From Anaerolineae bacterium (GTDB lineage Bacteria; Chloroflexota; Anaerolineae; 4572-78), in NCBI GenBank assembly GCA_027022125.1, contig JALVZI010000402.1, forward strand, positions 1-8,178: a stretch of 8,178 bases of DNA, written 5' to 3'. The position numbers were made by a program, and so were the translations under genes. This document shows, piece after piece, positions 1 through 4,883 of this stretch (its first letter is position 1; the number at the start of each line of letters is the position of its first letter). Below the pieces are notes generated by a model. It did no database searches. It was given only the letters and a program-made list of their open reading frames with translations, and was not told where the DNA came from.

Positions 1-706
1 CAGTGATGGCAACATTAACCGTTTCACCGGCAAGGTCGTCGTCAAAGAAATCTTCGGGGTAGGTATGGGTAAATTCAACCGTTTCACCGGCAGATTTGCC
101 CGCCAGATGGGCAAGCAAGTCCAAATCGCCCGCTTCCTCGTTTTCAACCAGTCTGTTGTTGTCTTCCCAGCTGGCAACTTCTTCACCGGTTTCGGGGTCG
201 GTCAGCACCACCGAAACGGAGACCACATCACCCGCTTGTGCGGGGCGTTCCACCGGAACAGCCGTGGTAAAATGCGCCTGCAATTTCTCCAGTTCTTCTT
301 GGATTTCCTCGTCTGTCACTTCGACGGGTTCCGCTTCAACGCGCACATCGCGGTAGTTGCCCAACTCGACCACCGGTTCGGTGGGGATGCGGATTTTCAT
401 CACCAGCGGCTCCCACGAAATCTCTTCCAGCGCGGCGGGTCCGTACGGCTCTACCCCGGCTTCTTTTACTGCATCCTGATAAACTTTGGTTGTCAGGTCT
501 TCGGTGGCTTCCTCTTGGATAGCCTCTTCGCCAAAACGGTTAACGATGATGTTGTATGGCGCTTTTCCCGGACGGAAACCGGGGATGTGTGCCACTTTCG
601 CAATGCGGCGGGCTGCTTTTTGCAAAAGTTTTTGCTTTTGCTTGTCGTCAATTTCAACTGTCAAAATGACTTCACATTTGTCTGTTGTTTCTTTTGTGAC
701 CTTCAA
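1..706 (-). CDS. tig: Trigger factor, ribosome-associated chaperone (N-terminal 235 residues; runs off left edge)
   Basis: Trigger factor binds the ribosome near the exit tunnel, shields nascent chains in the cytosol and carries a peptidyl-prolyl isomerase domain. The visible part has the N-terminal ribosome-binding domain (about residues 1-115) with the family signature GFRPGKAP at 43-50. A linker follows, then an FKBP-like domain from about 150 with QAGDVVSVSV (157-166), LAGKSAGETVEF (201-212) and YPEDF (216-220). The frame is open to the window edge; the C-terminal domain is missing only because the window ends. I chose TTG at 704-706: it follows an in-frame TAG by a few codons, gives the typical MKVT start, and has AAGAGG (715-720) 8 nt upstream. 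There is no in-frame ATG nearby. The family assignment is firm; the TTG start is well supported by the ribosome binding site. Confidence 0.95.
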   Translation of the reverse strand, partial: MKVTKETTDKCEVILTVEIDDKQKQKLLQKAARRIAKVAHIPGFRPGKAPYNIIVNRFGEEAIQEEATEDLTTKVYQDAVKEAGVEPYGPAALEEISWEPLVMKIRIPTEPVVELGNYRDVRVEAEPVEVTDEEIQEELEKLQAHFTTAVPVERPAQAGDVVSVSVVLTDPETGEEVASWEDNNRLVENEEAGDLDLLAHLAGKSAGETVEFTHTYPEDFFDDDLAGETVNVAIT

Positions 707-740
707 TGTTAGAACCTCTTTCTAGCTAAAAAGATTATCT

Positions 741-770
741 ATCACCACTTGACGGTGATAACGTGGTGAT
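741..770 (-). promoter_or_regulatory. Inverted repeat in the tig leader (operator or RNA hairpin)
   Basis: ATCACCAC (741-748) and GTGGTGAT (763-770) form a perfect 8-bp inverted repeat with a 14-nt loop. The loop contains a further GGTGAT (754-759), so ATCACC can pair with either of two partners. It lies 35-65 nt upstream of the tig start, with a TAAAAT preceded by TG (minus strand, 769-774) at its upstream edge, which could be an extended -10. It does not match the CIRCE or HAIR heat-shock operators as I know them. Role not known. Confidence 0.45.
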
Positions 771-881
771 TTTACCACAGTCGCCATAAAAACAGTAATC
801 AAGAGAACAAGCGTGGTCTTTTTAGCCGGTGGCAAATACGCAATCGTGCAATTGAATTGAACGACCCGCCGTGTTAACATA

Positions 882-910
882 ATTCTAAACGATTACGGCG
901 ATTAAGTCAA
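882..910 (-). promoter_or_regulatory. Sigma70-type promoter for tig
   Basis: On the minus strand a -35 box TTGACT (905-910, 5/6 match) is separated by exactly 17 nt from a -10 box TAGAAT (882-887, 5/6 match). Transcription would start near 875 and give a leader of about 170 nt that contains the 741-770 inverted repeat before the TTG start of tig. Box quality, spacing and orientation make this the best candidate tig promoter. Confidence 0.6.
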
Positions 911-965
911 CTTTTTATGTAAAACTGAGACGGCTATTCAGTATACTGTGTTTACTTTGAATAAC

Positions 966-1023
966 CGTAGGGGCAGCCCTTGTGGCTGCCCTGCTTCGGG
1001 CGACCATAAAAGTCGCCCCTACG
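966..1023. repeat. Pair of oppositely oriented REP-like palindromes
   Basis: Outer arms CGTAGGGGC (966-974) and GCCCCTACG (1015-1023) are perfect inverted repeats. Inside are two hairpins: GGGCAGCC/GGCTGCCC (971-978 and 984-991) and GGGCGAC/GTCGCCC (998-1004 and 1012-1018). Each half therefore reads GTAG plus a G/C-rich hairpin on its own strand, the arrangement known for REP sequences mobilised by RAYT transposases and for two-REP BIME units. Outer and inner stems share bases, so the single strand can fold in two exclusive ways. No RAYT gene is in the window. Confidence 0.7.
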
Positions 1024-1071
1024 AAACCGGAAAATTCGATTGGTTTTTCGGGAAAATGATACCAAAATCCA

Positions 1072-1097
1072 TAGGGGCGGCTCGCGAGCCGCCCCTA
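1072..1097. repeat. Third REP-like palindrome, perfect 26 bp
   Basis: TAGGGGCGGCTCG (1072-1084) is followed directly by its exact reverse complement (1085-1097) with no loop. On the minus strand it begins GTAGGGGCGGC, sharing GTAGGGGC with the two units at 966-1023, so it is a third member of the same family with a different hairpin core. It sits between the remnant of the secreted-protein gene and tig. It could hinder readthrough, but there is no U-tract on either side to make it a standard terminator. Confidence 0.7.
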
Positions 1098-1260
1098 CGT
1101 TTTTCCACCCCCCTGAGCAGTTACGGTTAAACATAATGTTCCAGCGAATCAGAAGGTGGTTTGTTGTTTTTTGTGGTAAATCATTGTCTAAATTAATATA
1201 CTCGATAGGTAAATTGACAACCAATTGGTTGCGAGAAAAGAAGAATGCCTCCATTAACTA

Positions 1261-1420
1261 GGTTCTGTTGACGTTTGCCGATTTTTCATCCTGAGTAACC
1301 CGCAGGGCGTATCGAAGGGTGAAAATCGGCAGGGAAAAACGCCCTTCGATACGCGGTTCACTCAGTGAACCGCTACTCAGGATGCGTTTTTCCCGCTGAA
1401 AACAAAACGTCAACACGCCC
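1261..1420. mobile_element. 160-bp MITE-like element with terminal inverted repeats and TA flanks
   Basis: The ends GGTTCTGTTGACGTTT and, on the other strand, GGGCGTGTTGACGTTT match at 13 of 16 positions. The 11-bp core TGTTGACGTTT (1266-1276) pairs with AAACGTCAACA (1405-1415). TA stands on each side (1259-1260 and 1421-1422), as for TA-targeting elements such as the IS630/Tc1 group; the family is an inference. The interior has two inverted palindromic modules, 1277-1330 (GCCGATTTT/AAAATCGGC) and 1332-1394 (GGGAAAAACGC/GCGTTTTTCCC). Both contain CATCCTGAGTA and GTATCGAAGGG around different centres; the second centre is the hairpin GCGGTTCACT-C-AGTGAACCGC (1353-1373). There is no coding capacity. 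Deleting it with one TA restores the host gene frame, which supports real insertion. Confidence 0.75.
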
Positions 1421-1866
1421 TAACACCCACATATTTAAAGTGCCTCCACCTTTTATAGAAACAGATGTCATAGTTTGATTATATGAATAGCTGTATGAAT
1501 TTGAAAGAGAAAGAGCCGCGGTAAATCCTGTCAATGCTGTGCGCGTATTCAAAACACTATCAATCCAGTGAAATGAACCGCTAGAACCCACCTTTATATC
1601 CGCCCAAGTATTGAATTGGGCAAAACCTGCTGGCACAGAACAACTTCGCGTCACAACACCATAACTTGTGCCAGTGTTAAACAGTTGGAGGGACTTATTA
1701 TTATTGAAATCGTCGAAGTATATTGAACGCGCGGATGGCTGGGCGTGAAGTCTAACTTTTGCAAGAAAGTTTTCTAATTCTTGTGGACTATCAAATTGTA
1801 ATGGAGTAACTCCCACAGGAAGTGAATCAACAACCTTTAAATGATATTTGTCAATTACGCTTTGTA

Positions 1867-1890
1867 GGGGTTTGGGGTTTGGGGTTTGGG
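1867..1890 (-). repeat. Heptanucleotide tandem repeat CCCCAAA within the secreted-protein gene; plus strand is a G-quadruplex motif
   Basis: On the coding (minus) strand the tract is three AAACCCC units preceded by CCC, just after the signal-peptide cleavage site. Seven is not a multiple of three, so each gain or loss of a unit changes the reading frame. As read here the signal peptide runs into a stop; one more unit or two fewer joins it to the downstream frame. On the plus strand the tract is GGGG-TTT-GGGG-TTT-GGGG-TTT-GGG, a canonical four-run G-quadruplex motif on the template strand. Confidence 0.8.
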
Positions 1891-1973
1891 ACCTTCGGCA
1901 TTTACTATTGGTGAAAATAGTGTGAAGGTTGCCACAAAAATCAACAAAATGGAAAATATTTTCGTTTTCATTT

Positions 1974-2192
1974 CTACCTCATTGTTTGTTTAGTTGTCTT
2001 GGGGAAGGCAATGAAAAATGCAAGGGGTCCTAAAAAAGGCACAACAACAATAAAGAGAACCCACGCAAATCTCAGCCACTCTGAAAAATTTCTTTTTCTA
2101 ATTTGCCATAACGCCAACAATGCCAACAAAGGCCACAGTATTAGTATGGCAATATTCATTAATTGAAGAACTGTAACGACATCCATAGCCAT
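1974..2192 (-). CDS. Small two-helix membrane protein, PLDc_N-like
   Basis: A 72-aa protein with two hydrophobic helices: roughly residues 8-30 (VLQLMNIAILILWPLLALLAL) and 43-63 (FAWVLFIVVVPFLGPLAFFI). They are separated by a basic stretch with QIRKR. The pattern W-x-L-F-I-x3-P-F-L-G-P-L in the second helix is typical of the PLDc_N family (the membrane segment found alone or before phospholipase D domains), so the call is by motif only. It ends in a basic tail (KTTKQTMR) whose last codons form the ribosome binding site of the secreted-protein gene, which starts 2 nt after its stop. The start is uncertain: ATG 2190-2192 has AGGAAG 11 nt upstream, while the preceding TTG (2193-2195) has 8 nt. 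Function unknown; coupling suggests a partner role for the secreted product. Confidence 0.75.
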   Translation of the reverse strand: MAMDVVTVLQLMNIAILILWPLLALLALWQIRKRNFSEWLRFAWVLFIVVVPFLGPLAFFIAFPKTTKQTMR

Positions 2193-2207
2193 CAACCAAA
2201 TATCTTC

Positions 2208-2255
2208 CTATGGTAAAAATTTGTTGTCATGCATAATTCTTTTATAGTGTGTCAC
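2208..2255 (-). CDS. Possible 15-aa leader peptide
   Basis: GTG at 2253-2255 opens a frame encoding MTHYKRIMHDNKFLP and ending at TAG 2208-2210. Upstream is AGAAAGGGGGTGATCC (2260-2275), which matches the complement of a typical 16S rRNA 3' end at 15 of 16 positions; GGGGG to GTG is 10 nt. The stop codon overlaps the AGGAAG that serves the next gene, a layout expected for translational coupling. An ATG at the ideal 8-nt distance (2255-2257) is followed at once by TGA, so a start-stop unit is another reading. No family is recognisable at this size. Confidence 0.35.
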   Translation of the reverse strand: MTHYKRIMHDNKFLP

Positions 2256-2294
2256 ATAGGGATCACCCCCTTTCTGGACTCTGGCGTTTTTAAA

Positions 2295-2371
2295 TTATTG
2301 TCAAGTTAGTTACTGCATGTTGTGGTTGGAAGAATAGCAAAACTACTATGTGGTCATCAAGTTGACAATAA
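2295..2371. repeat. 10-bp inverted repeat with 57-nt loop in the leader
   Basis: TTATTGTCAA (2295-2304) and TTGACAATAA (2362-2371) are perfect inverted copies. They lie in the untranslated leader upstream of the small membrane-protein gene and could close a large RNA stem or be paired protein-binding sites. No good -10 stands 16-18 nt from either TTGACA, so they are not obvious promoters. Confidence 0.4.
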
Positions 2372-2375
2372 CGAG

Positions 2376-2404
2376 ATTCTGCCAGATTCCAGTTCTTTTG
2401 TCAA
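2376..2404 (-). promoter_or_regulatory. Candidate proximal promoter for the membrane/secreted protein pair
   Basis: On the minus strand a perfect -35 TTGACA (2399-2404) stands 17 nt from CAGAAT (2376-2381, 4/6 match to TATAAT). Transcription would start near 2369. The tandem GATTAATC repeat lies directly upstream of its -35 box, where an activator would bind. The weak -10 keeps confidence modest. Confidence 0.4.
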
Positions 2405-2418
2405 AACAGCCAACGGTG

Positions 2419-2438
2419 GGATTAATCTGGATTAATCT
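2419..2438. repeat. Two tandem GGATTAATCT copies, operator-like
   Basis: GGATTAATCT occurs twice with no gap. Each copy contains the self-complementary octamer GATTAATC (2420-2427 and 2430-2437), so two palindromes are spaced by 10 bp, one helical turn, on the same DNA face. It lies about 15 bp upstream of the TTGACA at 2399-2404 and about 40 bp downstream of the likely start of the distal promoter. It looks like a two-dimer regulator site; the regulator is unknown. Confidence 0.45.
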
Positions 2439-2480
2439 ATAGAAGTGATTTCTAAGAAGCCTCCACCGAAAACGCAACTT

Positions 2481-2509
2481 ATTTTAACAGGTTTTTCGTT
2501 TGTTTTCAA
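2481..2509 (-). promoter_or_regulatory. Distal promoter with extended -10 for the membrane/secreted protein pair
   Basis: On the minus strand TTGAAA (2504-2509, 5/6) is followed after 17 nt by TAAAAT (2481-2486, 5/6), preceded by TGT as in an extended -10. It lies just after the stop of the DGNHR-motif gene and would give a leader of about 280 nt. That leader carries the tandem GATTAATC sites, the 10-bp inverted repeat and the possible leader peptide. No convincing terminator was seen between this promoter and the gene before it. Confidence 0.55.
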
Positions 2510-2535
2510 TAGATTGCGGAAAACCTTAAGATTGG

Positions 2536-3507
2536 CTAAACATAACGCTCTATGGTGCCCCCCGGTGGAGTTGAGTCATCATCATTCCGTTTAAGAACGT
2601 TTTTTATCTTTTTGCCCATTTCCACTTTGGCAACATCCAGCGGCGAAAGTTTATCAATAAACGCCAAAAAATCCTGCACATCGTGGACATATCCCACTTT
2701 ATCCACCTGCTCGGAAATGCGCAGATCTTTTTGATGCTCTACTATCCACGCCAGCAAATCATCGGGGGTGCGACCGGGAAACAGTTTCATCACCCCGCTT
2801 TTTTTGATGCGGGCTATCATCGGGGCGTAAAAATTATCGTACCAGTCCACCACCGTTTCATCCCGACCGGGAATATCGGTGCGGCGTTTGGAAAGGTAGT
2901 ACCGGTACACCGAAATTTGTCGCAGCAGCCGATTGTAACGCCCCGGTATGGTGAACGTGATGTCCGCCTCTGGTCGCAATTCGTGCAGGCGTGTTTTCTC
3001 CAAAAAAATGGCGCATTCCTCTTTGATGAGCAGGTCATCCGGTTTGGCATCCGGCGTCAGAGTGAAGACGGTGGGCAATTCGGTAACATACGCCTGAATC
3101 GTCTCCCATTTCAACTCTCGCGCCACCGAAACGCGGTGGTTGCCGTCGCGGACAAAATAAACCTGGTCAATTTTATACACCTCGATGGGCGGAAACCCTT
3201 TGCCGGTGACAGCCAGCGTGTAAATTTGCCGCCAGCGTTCTTTATCCCGACCGGCGCGCCGCGGGGTGAATGTGCGGGTGAAATCGGTGTAACGCCCGCA
3301 ACTGCCCGCAATCTGTTTCAGCGGCACATCCTGCAAGCCACGATTGACGGTGTTCCGCAACCGGAGTTTTTGCACCACTTCCTCAAACGAGAGTAAATCC
3401 AAGTTTGACCCGCTGAGACCGGCGATAACTTCTTCTATCAACGCTTTGCGGCGGGCGCGGTTAAATTCATCTTCACTTTTCAAATAGGCGATTTCTGTAT
3501 TATCCAT
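2536..3507 (-). CDS. DGNHR-motif protein with ParB/sulfiredoxin-like domain (DUF4032-like), function unknown
   Basis: A 323-aa soluble protein with no signal peptide or membrane helix. The central region PLKQIAGSCGR (62-72), then RWRQIYTLAVTGKGFPPIEVYKI (about 91-113) and FVRDGNHRVSVAR (118-130), follows the layout of ParB/Srx-fold domains: a specificity loop, a proposed parameter (PPIEV) and the DGxHR signature that in the ParB superfamily binds nucleotide. Similar N-terminal regions are known to me from DUF4032 proteins of high-GC bacteria. The rest (about 160-300) is charged and mostly helical with a Tyr/Arg-rich part (YNRLLRQISVYRYYLSKRR, 191-209); the tail is Lys/Asp-rich and polar. It starts 12 nt after the propeller gene stop, so the two probably share a transcript; its ribosome binding site is weak (GAGA). 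It is not a chromosomal ParB: the DNA-binding helix-turn-helix segment and parA neighbour are absent. Target unknown. Confidence 0.7.
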   Translation of the reverse strand: MDNTEIAYLKSEDEFNRARRKALIEEVIAGLSGSNLDLLSFEEVVQKLRLRNTVNRGLQDVPLKQIAGSCGRYTDFTRTFTPRRAGRDKERWRQIYTLAVTGKGFPPIEVYKIDQVYFVRDGNHRVSVARELKWETIQAYVTELPTVFTLTPDAKPDDLLIKEECAIFLEKTRLHELRPEADITFTIPGRYNRLLRQISVYRYYLSKRRTDIPGRDETVVDWYDNFYAPMIARIKKSGVMKLFPGRTPDDLLAWIVEHQKDLRISEQVDKVGYVHDVQDFLAFIDKLSPLDVAKVEMGKKIKNVLKRNDDDSTPPGGTIERYV

Positions 3508-3519
3508 TGTCTCTGCACA

Positions 3520-4785
3520 TTACGATAAATCTGTTTTCAAAACCGGCAACAACTTCCGAGAATAATCTGCGGGCAACCACGCCAGCACAATGATGGGCGT
3601 TTTGGATGACGGCAGCAGGGTGGTTGTTTCGCCGGTGTTCCAAACCACAAACAACCGGTACCGAGGGTCGGGCGATGCAATCGGTTTCTCGACCAGCGCC
3701 ACGCCATCCCGGTCGGGGGAAAACACATAATTTTCAAAAACGTGATGGGCATCGTTGCGATATAACGTCTCCGTTGTTTTCCGCTGGATGTTATAGTGAA
3801 TCAACTCCCCTTGGTCAAACGCCAAGAACGATTTTCCATCAGTTGACCATAATATCTGCTGCGGCGCCGACTGTTCGTTTCCATCGTCATTTTTGAACAC
3901 GAACAACTTTTGGGGAGACGTGGCATCGGTGTTGGATGCCAGCCACAATCCGGCGGGGGCTTGCGGCGATGGAACCGTGGTATAGGCGGTATACCTCATA
4001 TCCGGCGATACCGCACTGGCGGTGATATTTTTGCTGCCGACTTCCAACCGCCGATTGGTGAACGCGCTGTACCATCCCACTTCGCCGCCGCCATAAAAAA
4101 GTTCGTCATCATCCAACCAGCGCAAAACGTGTCCCCGCCCGCTGAGAGTCGCCAAAATTTGCGTTTCGCCGCTGATGACGTTCCGCACCGCCGTGCGATT
4201 CCCAGATTCGCCCGCCGGGGTTTTTACGCCATAGGCAATATAGCAGTTTTCTGATTCAATATCGGTGCATCCGGCAGACCACGCCGGAACCACCGAATCG
4301 TCAATTTCATCGGCGATGCGCCACACGGTTTGCTCTTGAACATTATATGCCAGCAAAGCGCGTTCTCCGGTATCGGTATGGGCGACCATATATGCCAAAT
4401 GGTTGCCATCGGGAGCCCAAACGCTGGGGGCGTTAATCCACCGGTAATACCGGTTGATGGGTAACGGTAAACCGTGTCCTGCTGCATCGTACAGCACGTG
4501 TTTTATCAGCACGTAACAACCTGCATCCGCGCCGAAACACCCCGGCGATACGGCTATCTGCCGTTTGGGGTCGGCTTCGGCGGCGGGGCTGAGACGGGTT
4601 AAATGCGCCCCGTCGGCGTTGATGGTGTATAGCGCGCGGTCGTACCAAAATAAAATAATGCCGTGCCCGGCTTTGTTGGTGCCGGTGGCGCGAAAAGGTA
4701 AATACCAGCCATACAGCAACAGTATGCCAATTATTGCCAGCAAGCCTATTATTTTCGCGTCAAAAAAATGTCGCCGGTGAAACAT
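3520..4785 (-). CDS. Membrane-anchored TolB/PD40-like beta-propeller protein
   Basis: A 421-aa protein: a short basic N-terminus (MFHRRHFFDAK), one hydrophobic helix at about 12-29 (IIGLLAIIGILLLYGWYL), and an extracytoplasmic domain of beta-propeller type. Blade-like motifs of the PD40/TolB kind are VWAPDGNHLAYM (122-133), AVSPDMRYTAYT (258-269), LWSTDGKSFLAF (312-323) and VFSPDRDGVALV (354-365), plus LYTINADGAHLTRLS near 52-66. Two close cysteine pairs (83/90 and 173/181) could be disulfides, in keeping with export. I chose ATG 4783-4785 because AGGTGG lies 8 nt upstream; GTG at 4797 overlaps that site and has none of its own. Such propellers usually bind proteins or ligands; no catalytic residues are recognisable. 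It is followed at 12 nt by the DGNHR-motif gene, so both are probably one unit. Confidence 0.75.
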   Translation of the reverse strand: MFHRRHFFDAKIIGLLAIIGILLLYGWYLPFRATGTNKAGHGIILFWYDRALYTINADGAHLTRLSPAAEADPKRQIAVSPGCFGADAGCYVLIKHVLYDAAGHGLPLPINRYYRWINAPSVWAPDGNHLAYMVAHTDTGERALLAYNVQEQTVWRIADEIDDSVVPAWSAGCTDIESENCYIAYGVKTPAGESGNRTAVRNVISGETQILATLSGRGHVLRWLDDDELFYGGGEVGWYSAFTNRRLEVGSKNITASAVSPDMRYTAYTTVPSPQAPAGLWLASNTDATSPQKLFVFKNDDGNEQSAPQQILWSTDGKSFLAFDQGELIHYNIQRKTTETLYRNDAHHVFENYVFSPDRDGVALVEKPIASPDPRYRLFVVWNTGETTTLLPSSKTPIIVLAWLPADYSRKLLPVLKTDLS

Positions 4786-4815
4786 CGGTATTGCCACCTG
4801 TTTGAGATACTCGTT

Positions 4816-4853
4816 AAAAAAAGACGCAAGGGAACGTGACCTCCCTTACGTCT
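4816..4853 (-). terminator. Intrinsic terminator of the aapQMP operon
   Basis: Read on the minus strand, AGACG-T-AAGGGA (4853-4842) pairs with TCCCTT-G-CGTCT (4833-4822). This makes a 12-position stem with one mismatch and an 8-nt loop, followed directly by TTTTTT (4821-4816). It lies about 30 nt after the aapP stop and separates the transporter operon from the propeller gene. Confidence 0.85.
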
Positions 4854-4882
4854 ATGATACTGAATTTGGTGACCAAATACAA
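4854..4882 (-). promoter_or_regulatory. Weak candidate promoter with central palindrome, before the propeller gene
   Basis: On the minus strand TTGTAT (4877-4882) and TATCAT (4854-4859, 5/6) are 17 nt apart. The spacer holds most of a perfect 15-bp palindrome, ATTTGGT-G-ACCAAAT (4864-4878), which looks like an operator. Transcription would start within the first arm of the aap terminator and so spoil that hairpin in the new transcript. The -35 is poor (3/6), so this is tentative; the palindrome itself is certain. Confidence 0.35.
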
Positions 4883-4883
4883 T

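Larger units (their letters stand above)
1193..1971 (-). pseudogene. Secreted protein gene of unknown function, frameshifted near the 5' end and split by a 160-bp element
   Basis: ATG at 1969-1971 follows GAGGT with 5 nt spacing and starts 2 nt after the stop of the upstream gene, so the two are translationally coupled. It encodes a Sec signal peptide (MKTK, hydrophobic core, VNA cleavage site), then a Pro-rich stretch encoded by a CCCCAAA repeat. In this frame a stop follows soon after (GCG TAA). The long continuation (SVIDKYHLKVVDSLP, then a beta-rich Ser/Thr/Tyr region to TLNMWVL at 1421) is in another frame, needing +1 nt. At 1420 an inserted element replaces the end with 15 foreign codons and a stop at 1373-1375. 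The original end is seen beyond the element, 1258 to 1193: VNGGILLFSQ...TYRVY and TAA. Without element and frameshift the product would be about 205-207 aa. I do not recognise the family. An alternative GTG start at 1816 leaves no signal peptide. Confidence 0.75.

Noticed and set aside
65..712. Long plus-strand open frame opposite tig
   Set aside because: It is the antisense shadow of a clearly recognisable trigger factor; composition is Phe/Arg-rich and unlike a real protein.
851..879. Plus-strand TTGAAT-17-TAACAT promoter-like pair
   Set aside because: Nothing is encoded on the plus strand downstream; overlaps the better minus-strand promoter.
1072..1097. 26-bp palindrome as an intrinsic terminator
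   Set aside because: No T-run follows on either strand; it fits the REP-like family better.
1218..1231. Perfect 14-bp palindrome CAACCAATTGGTTG next to TTGACA
   Set aside because: It lies within the coding remnant of the secreted-protein gene and there is no fitting -10 box or gene on the plus strand, so it is probably chance.
952..1254. Open frame of 100 codons on the minus strand across the REP-like repeats
   Set aside because: Its right part is the 3' remnant of the split gene in another frame and its left part translates the palindromes; no ribosome binding site or protein-like composition.
1261..1276. Left end GGTTCTGTTG resembles IS6-family ends
   Set aside because: The other end reads GGGCGTGTTG and the flanks show TA rather than the 8-bp duplication of IS6; the likeness is short.
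2260..2275. GGATCACCCCCTTTCT on the plus strand resembles the 3' end of 16S rRNA
   Set aside because: The bases before it do not match 16S rRNA (no helix 45 sequence), so it is not an rRNA remnant; the minus-strand reading as a ribosome binding site explains it better.
2683..3396. Plus-strand frame of 237 codons opposite the DGNHR-motif gene
   Set aside because: Shadow frame; the minus strand shows a recognisable motif and operon spacing.
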